DNA of 38,226 bases from Clostridium sp. (GTDB lineage Bacteria; Bacillota; Clostridia; Clostridiales; Clostridiaceae), in the NCBI RefSeq assembly GCF_026168755.1, contig NZ_JAPFDR010000029.1, positions 1 through 38,226 on the forward strand. The letters are read 5' to 3'. Made by a program: the position numbers and the translations under genes. A model generated the notes under the pieces. That model searched no databases and had not been told where the DNA came from. It saw only the letters and a list, made by a program, of their open reading frames with translations. Positions within the stretch are counted from its first letter, which is position 1; each line of letters opens with the position of its first letter. This document shows positions 8,227 through 16,884 of the stretch, in pieces.

Positions 8227-9312
8227 CTATCTAGAAGCCTTTCTATATCCTGCATCAATGGCTTCTTGTTCACTATTGAAGTTAACAAGATATTTAGAAT
8301 CTGACATGTTTTCATAATCTTTTTGACCAGGACAGTGGTAGATTTTTGATTTTGAGTTTCCTCTTATTACTGTTTTTTCATTAGAATAAGTAGTATTATT
8401 AGCACTATTTGAGTTATTAGTTGAGTTATTATTTGAAGCAGTAGAATTAGTAGTAGTGTTAGTATTAGCGTTATTTGAGTTAGTAGTAGAATTAGTTGTA
8501 TTATTATAAGATGATTCAGTTTTAACTATTTCTTCACCACTAAGTGCGCTATTACCAGTTGCATAATCTATTGTAATTCCAGGTTGAACATTATATACAA
8601 ATACATTAAATTCAATTCCTTCACCATTATCTTCTACAGATTTTGCTTCCATTTGAACACCAGTTGCAACAAGATTATTTCCTTCAAATACAGGTGTTAC
8701 TCTATATAAAACGTGATTATTTGTTTCTTTTATATAGTCAGCTACCATATTTTCATATGGCAACATTAATGTTGCATTGAAGTATCTTGTACCAGTAATT
8801 AAGTTTCTATCATTTGCATTTTCAGCAGTTAATTGATAACCAATTAAGTGAGATCTATTATAAAGATATTTTCCTTCAACAATATCATATTTTACTGATT
8901 GCCAACCACTTGGTTTAACAGAACTAATAGATTCTCTTTTTTCTGTTGGCATTATATCTGTTCCTATATTAGAATATGCAACACCACATCTTCCTAAGCT
9001 ATCTAATGGACTATATTCTTCAAAAGAAGTAGTTGTTAAATCAGCTTCAGAAAAATTAGGAACATTATTATTTAATATTATATAGTCTTTTCCAGAGTAT
9101 TTTGGAATATCAGAAATACTTATATTAGTATCAGCATTGTTTTCATTTGGGTTAGTTAAAAGTATATTATTAGAGTTAGAGTTTTCAGTTACTTGTCCAC
9201 TATTGTTTGTAGAAGAAATATTAGTTGAAGAGCAACTAATAAATCCAAATAAGCATACTAAAACTCCTAAAGCTGTAATTAGTGATTTTTTTAATTTAAA
9301 TATATTTTTCAT
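8227..9312 (-). CDS. Secreted lipoprotein DNA/RNA non-specific endonuclease
   Basis: A 361-aa protein with a lipoprotein signal: basic N-terminus, hydrophobic stretch and lipobox FISC with Cys27 as the likely lipidated residue. The nuclease domain (about residues 70-250) has the beta-beta-alpha-metal signature YNRSHLIGYQL with His155 as general base, and downstream NDRNLITGTRYFN supplying the conserved Asn region, as in EndA-type DNA-entry nucleases. Residues ~266-311 are a low-complexity Asn/Thr/Ser linker. The C-terminal ~45 residues (KIYHCPG ... EEAIDAGYRKA) form a small domain often found at the end of secreted nucleases. It probably works outside the membrane, degrading nucleic acid for nutrition or DNA processing. 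Its ATG overlaps the stop of the upstream gene (TAATG), implying translational coupling. Confidence 0.9.
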   Translation of the reverse strand: MKNIFKLKKSLITALGVLVCLFGFISCSSTNISSTNNSGQVTENSNSNNILLTNPNENNADTNISISDIPKYSGKDYIILNNNVPNFSEADLTTTSFEEYSPLDSLGRCGVAYSNIGTDIMPTEKRESISSVKPSGWQSVKYDIVEGKYLYNRSHLIGYQLTAENANDRNLITGTRYFNATLMLPYENMVADYIKETNNHVLYRVTPVFEGNNLVATGVQMEAKSVEDNGEGIEFNVFVYNVQPGITIDYATGNSALSGEEIVKTESSYNNTTNSTTNSNNANTNTTTNSTASNNNSTNNSNSANNTTYSNEKTVIRGNSKSKIYHCPGQKDYENMSDSKYLVNFNSEQEAIDAGYRKASR

Positions 9313-9731
9313 TAGTATATTCTCCTATAAGTTTCTTTTGTTATTTTTTCATGAGATGATCCTTGAAATTCTTCTACTTCAAGTAGCTCCCATAAGTTAG
9401 TGTTTAAATCAATATCAAAATAAAAATCTGATGGATAAAGTCGATTCCATTTATAAACAACTATAGTATTTATATTATTTATATAGTTTTTTACTTCGGT
9501 GTTTTCTATTAAACAAAAATCAGTATCTGGACATTCATTTAAAAAGTTTTCACAGACTTTTATATTGCCATCATCAATATCCTTATATAATTTATAAGAG
9601 TATTCATTCATAAAAAGATTTTGATTTTTTATAAGTTCTTTTATATTAGATCTAAGAACTTTATCTTGGCTTTGTCTTCTTTTATTAAACATAAGGCCAT
9701 TTTTATCATCTAAACAAACAATTATATTCAT
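9312..9731 (-). CDS. Small cytosolic protein coupled to secreted nuclease
   Basis: 139 aa with no signal peptide or membrane segment. The N-terminus MNIIVCLDDKNGLMFNKRRQSQDKV is a beta strand followed by a charged loop, and the N-terminal ~20 residues look highly conserved in style (NGLMFN-RRQSQD). I recall similar short clostridial proteins carrying dubious ribonuclease annotations; no metallo-beta-lactamase HxHxDH motif is present, so RNase Z activity is not supported. AGGAGGA precedes the ATG and the gene shares a TAATG junction with the nuclease gene. By analogy with the NucA/Nin pair of Bacillus it could inhibit prematurely active nuclease in the cytoplasm, but there is no sequence evidence for homology; this is inference only. 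Confidence 0.75.
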   Translation of the reverse strand: MNIIVCLDDKNGLMFNKRRQSQDKVLRSNIKELIKNQNLFMNEYSYKLYKDIDDGNIKVCENFLNECPDTDFCLIENTEVKNYINNINTIVVYKWNRLYPSDFYFDIDLNTNLWELLEVEEFQGSSHEKITKETYRRIY

Positions 9732-9761
9732 TAACTATCCTCCTTTTATATTCTTCGTAAT

Positions 9762-9780
9762 ATTATATCAAAAATTGATA
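9762..9780 (-). promoter_or_regulatory. Extended -10 promoter with overlapping palindrome
   Basis: On the minus strand TGATATAAT (9762-9770) is an extended -10 element for the nuclease operon. It overlaps TATCAA-AAA-TTGATA (9766-9780), a 15-bp palindrome between this operon and the divergent response-regulator gene, which could be an operator. Confidence 0.5.
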
Positions 9781-9859
9781 AATATAGTTATAATATTTCA
9801 TATACAAAGCTTTTTGTTTTAAGAAAATTTAAAATGAATAATTATGTAAGGAGTATAAG

Positions 9860-10531
9860 ATGAGTAAAATTTTTATAGTTGAAGATGAAAAGACTATTAG
9901 AGAGGAGCTAAGCATTTTTTTATCTAGATATGGATATGAAATAGAAGCTCCAGAGAATTTTGAAAATATTATAGAAGACATAAAGAAAAGTAGTTCAGAT
10001 TTAATATTATTAGATATAAATTTACCTATCTTTGATGGATATTATATATGTAGAGAAGTAAGAAAATTTTCAGAAACTCCAATAATAGTTGTTACAAGTA
10101 GAGATAGCGATATAGATGAACTTATGAGTATGAATTTAGGAGCAGATGATTTTGTAACTAAACCTTATAATACTCAAATTTTACTTGCAAGAATTGAAGC
10201 GATTTTAAAACGAGTAAATAGAAGTTTAGTACCACAGGATGTGTTAGAATACAAGGATATGAAGGTTAATTTATCAAATGGAACAGTAAGTTATAATGAT
10301 AAAACTATTGAAATAACGAAAAATGAATTAAAAATTCTATCTTATTTAATAAAGAATAAGGGAAAAATAGTTTCTAGAGAAAACTTAATGAATTATCTTT
10401 GGGATTGTGAAATGTTTATAGATGACAATACTTTATCAGTAAATGTTACAAGAATTAGAAAGAAACTTGAAGAAATAGGCATTAAAAATATAATTGAAAC
10501 TAGGAGAGGACTAGGGTATATAATATCATGA
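9860..10531 (+). CDS. OmpR-family response regulator, Bce-type
   Basis: 223 aa: a receiver domain (1-~115) with acidic pocket EDE near residues 8-10, phospho-acceptor Asp52 (LILLDINLP), conserved Thr/Ser (VVTSR) and Lys (FVTKPY), followed by a winged-helix DNA-binding domain ending RRGLGYIIS. Its 3' end overlaps the kinase gene by four bases (ATGA). The kinase is of the short intramembrane-sensing kind and an ABC ATPase/FtsX permease pair lies 2 kb downstream, so this is most likely the transcriptional activator of that transporter in response to a peptide antibiotic. AAGGAG precedes the start. Confidence 0.92.
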   Translation: MSKIFIVEDEKTIREELSIFLSRYGYEIEAPENFENIIEDIKKSSSDLILLDINLPIFDGYYICREVRKFSETPIIVVTSRDSDIDELMSMNLGADDFVTKPYNTQILLARIEAILKRVNRSLVPQDVLEYKDMKVNLSNGTVSYNDKTIEITKNELKILSYLIKNKGKIVSRENLMNYLWDCEMFIDDNTLSVNVTRIRKKLEEIGIKNIIETRRGLGYIIS

Positions 10532-11539
10532 GTATAATTACTTTTATAAAGGAAAGGATGATTTTCTTTATAGTTAATTTAATTATGTTTTCATTAATAG
10601 GAATATTAATGAAAATAGCAGAAGTGCCAATAAATACAATACTTATATTGTTTTTTATATGGTTTGGACCCGTAGTAATATATATGTTTTTTGAGTTTAT
10701 TAAGTATAATAGATATTTAAAGAACTTAACTGATACTATGGACGGGTTAGATAGAAAATATTTATTACCGGAAATAATTAATGAACCTAGATTTCAAGAA
10801 GAAAGAATTATTAATGAAGTTTTAAAAGAATGTAATAAATCTATGCATGAAAATGTTAAATACTATAAAGATGAGCAATTTGAGTATAGAGAATATATAG
10901 AAACATGGGTACATGAAATAAAAACTCCAATTGCATCAGCTAAGCTTATTTTAGAAAATGATGATAGTAATTTAGGCTCAAGAATTAATTATGAAATGAA
11001 GAGGGTAGAAGGTTTCATTGAACAAGTATTATATTATGCTAGAAGTAGTGATGTAAGTAAAGATTATATAATTAAGGAGTTTTCATTAAGAAATGTTGTA
11101 ATGAAAGCTGTTAAGAGTAATAGTAGAGATTTTATAAATAAAAATATTAAATTAAATGTTAGTGATATAGAGGGAACTATTTTTAGTGATGCAAAATGGG
11201 TAGAATTTATTATAAATCAAATTATAATAAATGCAGTGAAATTTTCTATAGATAATAAAGGTGAGGTTTCAATATTTTCAAAGATAAATGAAAATAATAT
11301 TATTTTAACTATAGAAGACAATGGTGTTGGAATAAGTGAAAAAGATATAGATAGAGTATTTGAAAAAGGCTTTACTGGGGAAAATGGAACGTAAGTTTGG
11401 AAAATCAACAGGGATAGGACTATATTTATGTAAGAAGCTTTGTGATAAGCTTGGTATTGGAATAAGTTTAACTTCAAAGGAAGGTTTAGGAGTTAAGGTA
11501 AATATAGTATTTCCACAAGGTAAATTTACTGATTTTTAA
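10528..11539 (+). pseudogene. BceS-like intramembrane-sensing histidine kinase, frameshifted
   Basis: Two hydrophobic segments near residues 11-31 and 36-55 with almost no extracellular loop, then a dimerisation/phosphoacceptor domain with H-box WVHEIKTP (His129), N-box INQIIINAVKFS and G1-box EDNGVGIS. The reading frame stops at 11392-11394 after GENGT. If one A is removed from the pair at 11388-11389, the frame continues RKFGKSTGIGLYLCKK and runs to a TAA at 11537, giving 336 aa with the missing G2-box (GKSTGIGL), the length expected for BceS/GraS-type kinases. As it stands the ATP lid is lost and the kinase should be inactive. A sequencing error is the main alternative; the rest of the gene shows no decay. 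Overlaps the regulator gene by four bases. Confidence 0.88.
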
Positions 11540-11629
11540 TTTAGTAAGAGATGATAATTAATATATATAATAAAGTTAAATTTTAGTATATAATATTATA
11601 AAATGATATTCTTAGGATGGGATTAAATC

Positions 11630-12013
11630 ATGTTTGATAGTTGTGATATAAAAAATGATGTTAAATATTGCCTTGATAAGCAAATAAGAAATGAGATTAT
11701 TAAGGTTAGAGATACATGTATTTATAGATTAAAAAATGCAGATATATTACTATTTGGCTCTATAGCAAAGGGTAAATATAGGAGTAGTAGTGATATTGAT
11801 ATATTAATATTAGTTGATAAGAATAAAACTATTAGTGAATTGAGAAAATTAAGACATGAATTAGAAGATGATATAGATAATCTGAATTTAAGTAGAAATG
11901 TAGATATTAAATTATATAATAAAGATAGATATATTGAACTAAGTAGGGAAATAAGCTTTGAGCAAGATATAGTAAAAGATTTAATAGATATAAGGTGGTG
12001 GAATTATGGTTAA
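11630..12013 (+). CDS. MNT-type nucleotidyltransferase (antitoxin-like)
   Basis: A 127-aa minimal nucleotidyltransferase. The catalytic core is FGSIAKGKYRSSSDIDILIL (Gly43-Ser44 and metal-binding Asp55 and Asp57), with a third acidic residue at Asp92 (NVDIKLY). In MNT/HEPN pairs such proteins neutralise the HEPN partner, in characterised cases by transferring AMP to it. The HEPN gene starts eight bases before this one's stop. The pair lies between the two halves of a Bce-type module and is closed off by its own terminator downstream, so it looks like an inserted unit. AGGATGGG lies upstream of the ATG. Confidence 0.87.
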   Translation: MFDSCDIKNDVKYCLDKQIRNEIIKVRDTCIYRLKNADILLFGSIAKGKYRSSSDIDILILVDKNKTISELRKLRHELEDDIDNLNLSRNVDIKLYNKDRYIELSREISFEQDIVKDLIDIRWWNYG

Positions 12014-12392
12014 GAGAGATATGTTTTATTTTGCAGATATTGATGAAAAATTTATAGATTCAACAAAAGATAATGAAGGGTTAGAAGATGGGGTATTAGT
12101 TCATTGTCAGCAATGTATTGAAAAAAACTTAAAAGCTATTATTCAAAAAAAATATGGGATGATATCAAGGGAACATAATCTTGTTAAATTATTAGAAGTG
12201 TTATACTTACAAGATTATTCTAAATTAAAAAAGTATAAGAGTTTGTGTAGAGACTTAAAAGATTTTTATTTTAGTAGAAGGTATGCTAGTGATGACTATG
12301 AAGTTTTAACACATGAAGAATATATTGATTATATTAATAATTTTTATGAGTTATTAAATGAGCTTAAAAAAATTAGAAATGAATTTGAATAA
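12006..12392 (+). CDS. HEPN domain protein (toxin-like partner of MNT)
   Basis: A 128-aa all-helical protein of the HEPN type paired with the preceding nucleotidyltransferase by an 8-base overlap. Family marks are VHCQQCIEKNLKAII (the helix with conserved His/Gln and basic residues), REHNLVKLLEVL, and YFSRRYAS near residue 95, matching the PF05168-like branch. The RX4-6H ribonuclease motif of canonical HepT toxins is not evident, so RNase activity should not be assumed. The product may instead be a binding or regulatory subunit. Confidence 0.8.
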   Translation: MVKRDMFYFADIDEKFIDSTKDNEGLEDGVLVHCQQCIEKNLKAIIQKKYGMISREHNLVKLLEVLYLQDYSKLKKYKSLCRDLKDFYFSRRYASDDYEVLTHEEYIDYINNFYELLNELKKIRNEFE

Positions 12393-12400
12393 ATTATATG

Positions 12401-12446
12401 AAAAAATATCTAATAACATGATAAAGATGTTATTAGATATTTTTTT
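12401..12446 (+). terminator. Intrinsic terminator after MNT/HEPN pair
   Basis: AAAAAATATCTAATAACAT pairs with ATGTTATTAGATATTTTTT around a short loop. A/T-rich but long and perfect; it separates the MNT/HEPN pair from the ABC transporter genes. Confidence 0.82.
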
Positions 12447-12592
12447 GTCTTATTATTAATTAGATTACGATTTTGTAAGATTACTGAAATATAATTCAAT
12501 ATGTACTTTCATAACATTACTATAAAATAAATAATGAAGACAGCAATGATTACAAATACTTATATAGATAAAATAATTGGAGGGAAGATTAA

Positions 12593-13360
12593 ATGAAAAA
12601 TATATTAAAAGTTGAAAAAATAGAAAAATATTATGGAAATAAAGATAATATAACAAAAGCTATAGATAATATTAGCTTTAGAGTAGACAAAGGTGAATTT
12701 GTTGGAATAATGGGGCCATCAGGAAGTGGTAAAACAACATTACTTAATTGTATTTCAACAATAGACACTGTAACTACAGGAAATATTATAATAAACGATA
12801 AAGATATTACAAAAATGAAGCCAAAACAATTAGAAAACTTTAGAAAAGATGAATTAGGATTTATATTCCAAGATTTTAACCTTTTAGATACATTAACAGC
12901 ATATGAGAATATAGCATTAGCATTAACAATACAAGGGGTTAAACCTAGAGAAATAGATATTAAAATAAAAAATGTTGCAAAAAGCTTAGGAATATTAGAA
13001 GTTTTAAATAAATATCCTTATCAAATGTCTGGGGGACAAAAGCAAAGAGTTGCATCTGCAAGAGCTATTGTAACAAGTCCATCACTTATTTTAGCTGATG
13101 AGCCTACAGGTGCATTAGATTCTAAATCTTCAAGATTACTTTTAGATTCTTTTGAAAATTTAAATAAAGATTTAGAAGCAACAATTTTAATGGTTACTCA
13201 TGATGCTTTTACTGCAAGCTATGCTCATAGAATTTTATTTATTAAAGATGGTAAAGTTTTTAATGAATTAATAAGAGGAAATGATTCAAGAAGAGAGTTT
13301 TTCAATAGAATAATTGAAGTAGTAACGTTGCTTGGAGGGGATGTAGAAAATGTATTCTAA
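12593..13360 (+). CDS. BceA-like ABC transporter ATPase
   Basis: 255 aa, a complete MacB/LolD-type nucleotide-binding domain: Walker A GPSGSGKTT (~40-48), Q-loop FIFQDFNLLD, signature MSGGQKQRV, Walker B LILADEPTGALD and switch His in VTHDAF. The C-terminal extension after the domain (~220-255) is typical of Bce-type ATPases. It overlaps the permease gene by 11 bases, fixing the pair as one transporter. Together with the regulator and kinase upstream it forms a peptide-antibiotic sensing and detoxification module. The 146-base leader has a TATAAT at 12490-12495 and two AGATTAC copies (12462 and 12478, 16 apart) that could bind the response regulator. Confidence 0.92.
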   Translation: MKNILKVEKIEKYYGNKDNITKAIDNISFRVDKGEFVGIMGPSGSGKTTLLNCISTIDTVTTGNIIINDKDITKMKPKQLENFRKDELGFIFQDFNLLDTLTAYENIALALTIQGVKPREIDIKIKNVAKSLGILEVLNKYPYQMSGGQKQRVASARAIVTSPSLILADEPTGALDSKSSRLLLDSFENLNKDLEATILMVTHDAFTASYAHRILFIKDGKVFNELIRGNDSRREFFNRIIEVVTLLGGDVENVF

Positions 13361-15362
13361 AATAGCAATAAATAATGTAAAAAAGAGTTTTAAGGATTAT
13401 ACAATATACTTTTTAACAATAGCCTTTGCAGTTTGTATATTTTATGCTTTTAATGCTATAGATGCTCAAAAAGCAGTATTAGTTATGAGTAAGAGTCAAG
13501 CAGAATATATGACAGTTGTAACAACGTTAATATCTTATGTTTCAGTATTTGTATCATTTATTTTAGGTGGTTTAATTCTATATGCAAATAATTTTCTAAT
13601 AAAGAAAAGAAAAAAAGAGCTTGGAATTTATATGACTCTTGGAATGAGCAGGAGTAAGATATCAAAGATTTTATTAGGTGAAACTTTAATAGTTGGAATT
13701 TTATCTTTAGTGGCAGGATTATTACTTGGAGTATTACTTTCACAAGGTTTATCATTATTTACAGCTAAACTTTTTGAAGTAGATATGACTGAGTTTAAGT
13801 TCATAGTATCATTTGGAGCAATTAGTAAGACAATTCTTTATTTTGCAATTATATTTGGTGTATTAATGATATTTAATACAACTATAGTATCAAGATACAA
13901 ATTAATAGATATGTTAAATGCAGGGCGTAAAAATGAAGAGATAAAGATTAAAAATCCAATAGTATCTTCAATAATATTTATTATTTCAGTAGCAATATTA
14001 GTATTTGCATATTATCTTGTTAGTAAGGTTGGATTAAATATGCAAAAGGTTGAATTCAAAGCATCTATAGTTTTTGGAATTTTAGGAACAGTGGGATTTT
14101 TCTTTGGTATATCAGGATTTATAATATCCATAGTACAAAAAAGTAAAAATATATATCTTAAAAAGTTAAATATATTTATAACTAGACAAATTAGTAGTAA
14201 AGTAAATACTAACTTTCTTTCAATGGCAGTTATTTCTATTATGTTATTTATAACTATAGTGCTTTTATCAACAGGACTTAGCTTTAAAAGTGCATTAGAG
14301 GAAGGAATTGTGGCACCTTTTGATGCATCTGTTAAGTTGTTTACAGATGAAGGGGAAGAGTATACTAGTGTAGAGCAAATACTAAATATAGCTAACTATG
14401 ATGTTAAAGATAATAAAGCTATATTCTTTAATACTTATAGAATGGATGGTCCAGATGCAAACTCTATATTAAAGAATTATGCAGTAGGAAATTTTAAAAA
14501 AGATTTAGATAATGGAAAACAAAGATGGGAATTTATTGATGTGATTAAATTATCTGATTTCAACAAAATAAGAGAATTAGAAGGAAAAAGCACATTTACT
14601 ATGAAGGATGATGAAGTTATGCTTCTTTCAAATTTTAAATCTGCAAAATCATCTATAGAAAATATGATAAAACTTAAAGGGATAGTTAATTTAAATGGAA
14701 AAGAATATAAAGTAGCAAATATAGAGTATTTATACGATGCACTTTATAACTCTGCAATAGCAGATAATTTATTAACTCTTATTGTAAATGATAATTTTGA
14801 TGGAAATATATATTTAAGTAATGCATATATGAATGTTAATTATAAAAATCCGAATGATGGATCAGCAGAAGAAGATATGCAAAATTCATTCCATAACACA
14901 GGAAATAATAAAGAACTTTATGATTTACCTTTAATAGTATATACAAAACAAGATGTATATAATGAAAATAAAGGTATGAGTACAACTATACTTTATATTG
15001 GATTATATTTAGGAATTGTATTCTTAATAGCAAGTGCAGCAGTTCTTGCTCTTCAACAATTATCAGAAGCTAGTGATAGTAGTGATAGATATAAAGCCTT
15101 AAAGAAAATTGGGGCAACAGAAAAAATGATCAATAAGACCATATTTGCTCAAACAGTTATTTACTTTGTAATGCCACTAGGACTTGCTATAGTAAGTTCT
15201 ATAGTTGGAATAAATGTAGTAAATAAGTTTTTAATTATGTATGGAAATACTAATATAGTTCCAACTGCATTACTTACTTTAGCTATACTTGTAATAGTGT
15301 ATGGTGGATATTTCTATGTAACATATACAGGATATAAGAGTATAGTAAAAAATTCAAAATAA
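13350..15362 (+). CDS. BceB-like ABC transporter permease
   Basis: A 670-aa membrane protein with the 10-helix layout of Bce-type permeases: one N-terminal helix, an FtsX domain (~55-190, containing KKRKKELGIYMTLGMSR), further helices to ~310, then a large extracellular region (~315-545) that in this family contacts the peptide and the sensor kinase, and a second FtsX domain (~550-665, KALKKIGATEKMI). It pairs with the upstream ATPase by overlapping reading frames. Characterised relatives remove bacitracin, nisin or other lipid-II-binding peptides from their targets; the ligand here cannot be told. A terminator follows 20 bases after the stop. Confidence 0.92.
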   Translation: MYSKIAINNVKKSFKDYTIYFLTIAFAVCIFYAFNAIDAQKAVLVMSKSQAEYMTVVTTLISYVSVFVSFILGGLILYANNFLIKKRKKELGIYMTLGMSRSKISKILLGETLIVGILSLVAGLLLGVLLSQGLSLFTAKLFEVDMTEFKFIVSFGAISKTILYFAIIFGVLMIFNTTIVSRYKLIDMLNAGRKNEEIKIKNPIVSSIIFIISVAILVFAYYLVSKVGLNMQKVEFKASIVFGILGTVGFFFGISGFIISIVQKSKNIYLKKLNIFITRQISSKVNTNFLSMAVISIMLFITIVLLSTGLSFKSALEEGIVAPFDASVKLFTDEGEEYTSVEQILNIANYDVKDNKAIFFNTYRMDGPDANSILKNYAVGNFKKDLDNGKQRWEFIDVIKLSDFNKIRELEGKSTFTMKDDEVMLLSNFKSAKSSIENMIKLKGIVNLNGKEYKVANIEYLYDALYNSAIADNLLTLIVNDNFDGNIYLSNAYMNVNYKNPNDGSAEEDMQNSFHNTGNNKELYDLPLIVYTKQDVYNENKGMSTTILYIGLYLGIVFLIASAAVLALQQLSEASDSSDRYKALKKIGATEKMINKTIFAQTVIYFVMPLGLAIVSSIVGINVVNKFLIMYGNTNIVPTALLTLAILVIVYGGYFYVTYTGYKSIVKNSK

Positions 15363-15380
15363 AATGTTATAGTGATATAT

Positions 15381-15414
15381 AAGGTATTCTTCGTTTGGGA
15401 GAATACCTTATTTT
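15381..15414 (+). terminator. Intrinsic terminator after BceAB-like genes
   Basis: AAGGTATTCT and AGAATACCTT form a 10-bp stem with a short loop, followed by ATTTTG. Confidence 0.87.
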
Positions 15415-15468
15415 GTATGATGAAAAGTTACAATAAGTATAAAATAAAGTGATGAATCAGTACTAAAT

Positions 15469-15530
15469 CAATATTTTTTATTGATAAACAATAAAAAAAT
15501 ATTGTAAAATGATAAAATGGATGTTATATT
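15469..15530 (+). promoter_or_regulatory. Hairpin overlapping a promoter
   Basis: TTGTAA (15502-15507) and TATATT (15525-15530) are 17 bases apart, a good promoter for the small membrane protein at 15569. Just upstream, CAATATTTTTTATTG (15469-15483) and its near-exact complement (15489-15504, one extra A) form a 15-bp inverted repeat whose right arm runs into the -35. It may be an operator or the tail of the previous unit. Confidence 0.5.
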
Positions 15531-15568
15531 ATAAATAACAATTATTCATAGAGAGTGGAGGCATTATT

Positions 15569-15802
15569 ATGAAAAGATATATTATAAATTTAATTCTATG
15601 TATACCGTTTATTTTATCAATTTTGTTCTTTATCAAAAGAAGTACTATGCAAGATATATTAGAAATTAATGGTGTTCTTATTGAACAAGGTTTTGGATAC
15701 TCAGCAATGGGGGTTATATTGTTTATATTAGGTATACTTTTAGTTTGTATAAGAATAGGAATATATTTCTTTAAAAAATATGATAAACAATATGAACAAT
15801 AA
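15569..15802 (+). CDS. Small two-helix membrane protein, 77 aa
   Basis: Unrecognised. It has hydrophobic segments at about residues 5-21 and 46-68, separated by a polar loop (KRSTMQDILEINGVLIEQG) and followed by a charged tail (KKYDKQYEQ). GTGGAGG lies about seven bases upstream of the ATG, and a promoter is at 15502-15530, so the gene appears genuinely expressed. There is no clear link to the Bce module upstream, which ends in its own terminator, or to the catalase downstream. Confidence 0.68.
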   Translation: MKRYIINLILCIPFILSILFFIKRSTMQDILEINGVLIEQGFGYSAMGVILFILGILLVCIRIGIYFFKKYDKQYEQ

Positions 15803-15910
15803 TAAGTATTGTAAGGATAGATAGCAGAAATTTAATAATACAATATTGAATATTAATAATTAAAATTTCCAATAATATAATTGATAAAATATTATTTGGA
15901 GGTAATATTA

Positions 15911-16582
15911 ATGTTTGAACATAAAAAACAACTATTACATGAGGTAAAGGTTGAAAGACCTAATCCACAATATGCAGTATTAATGCAAGAACAACTAGGT
16001 GGTGGAAATGGTGAACTTAAAGCAGCAATGCAATATATTTCTCAAAGTTTTAGAATAAAAGATCCTGAAATTAAGGATTTATTTTTAGATATTGGTGCAG
16101 AAGAGTTAAGTCATATGGAGATGGTTTCACAAACTATTAATCTATTAAATGGACATGATGTTAATAATAATGAAGTTTGTAATGGAGAAATTCAAACTCA
16201 TGTACAATGTGGATTATCACCAGTACTTATTAACTCATCAGGTGTGCCTTGGACTGCTGATTATGTTACTGTTACTGGTGACTTAGTTGCAGATTTATTA
16301 TCAAATATAGCATCTGAACAAAGAGCAAAGGTTGTATATGAATATCTTTATAGGCAAATAGAAGATAAAGAAGTAAGAGCAACCATAGATTTTTTACTTA
16401 ATAGAGAAGAAGCTCATAATGCATTATTTAGGGAAGCTTTAAATAAAGTTCAAAAGAGTGGTTCAAATAAAGATTTTGGAGTTACTGAAGATTCTAAATT
16501 ATACTTTGATTTATCAACTCCAGGCCCTAATCATGAATCTCCTAATCCAACACCACCTTCATTTGATAATCCTAGAAGATAA
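15911..16582 (+). CDS. Manganese catalase family protein (CotJC-like)
   Basis: 223 aa, a ferritin-like four-helix protein with the dimanganese ligands in the expected order: Glu35, Glu65 with His68 (EELSH), Glu135 (SEQRAK) and Glu165/Glu166 with His168 (REEAH). The block LGGGNGELKAAMQYISQS is diagnostic of manganese catalases and of the related spore-coat protein CotJC. The tail is Pro/Asn-rich (PGPNHESPNPTPPS), as in full catalases. It should disproportionate hydrogen peroxide in the cytosol or in the spore coat. ATG 15911 is chosen because TTGGAGG precedes it; an in-frame upstream start would add an unlikely 10-residue leader. No cotJA/cotJB genes accompany it. Confidence 0.9.
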   Translation: MFEHKKQLLHEVKVERPNPQYAVLMQEQLGGGNGELKAAMQYISQSFRIKDPEIKDLFLDIGAEELSHMEMVSQTINLLNGHDVNNNEVCNGEIQTHVQCGLSPVLINSSGVPWTADYVTVTGDLVADLLSNIASEQRAKVVYEYLYRQIEDKEVRATIDFLLNREEAHNALFREALNKVQKSGSNKDFGVTEDSKLYFDLSTPGPNHESPNPTPPSFDNPRR

Positions 16583-16634
16583 TATTTGTCAATATACCCT
16601 TTTCAAAATAGCTAAAGAAAAAGGATAGTATATA

Positions 16635-16672
16635 AATACCGTATTATTGAAAAGAATATGCGGTATTTTTTT
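16635..16672 (+). terminator. Intrinsic terminator after catalase
   Basis: AATACCG...CGGTATT stem with an A/T-rich upper part, followed by seven T. Bases 16673-16759 beyond it hold no recognisable gene. Confidence 0.83.
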
Positions 16673-16759
16673 ATTCTGCAATTAAAAAATGTGAGTAGTT
16701 TAAATATATTGAAAACTAAAGTATCTTTGAAAATAGAATAGTATGGTATTAGTAGAATA

Positions 16760-16768
16760 TGATATAAT
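16760..16768 (+). promoter_or_regulatory. Extended -10 promoter of a small-gene cluster
   Basis: TGATATAAT is a perfect extended -10 element; the -35 region is poor. Downstream lie a possible 14-codon leader (16802-16846, after AGAGGTG), the 38-aa gene at 16885 and the 99-aa gene at 17024. Confidence 0.5.
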
Positions 16769-16884
16769 TTAGTTAAATTACAACTTGTAATTAAGAGGTG
16801 AATGATGAATTTTATTAATTATAAAATTTATGAAATTATTTTATAAAACCACTAAATATAAATTATAATTTTAGGGGGAATTCT

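Noticed and set aside
8380..8515. Repetitive TTAGTAGTAGAATTA-like DNA as a tandem repeat or CRISPR-like array
   Set aside because: It encodes the Asn/Thr/Ser linker of the nuclease; the repetition follows from the amino-acid composition and has no fixed unit.
9312..9731. RNase Z annotation for the 139-aa protein
   Set aside because: No HxHxDH metal motif and far too short for a metallo-beta-lactamase fold.
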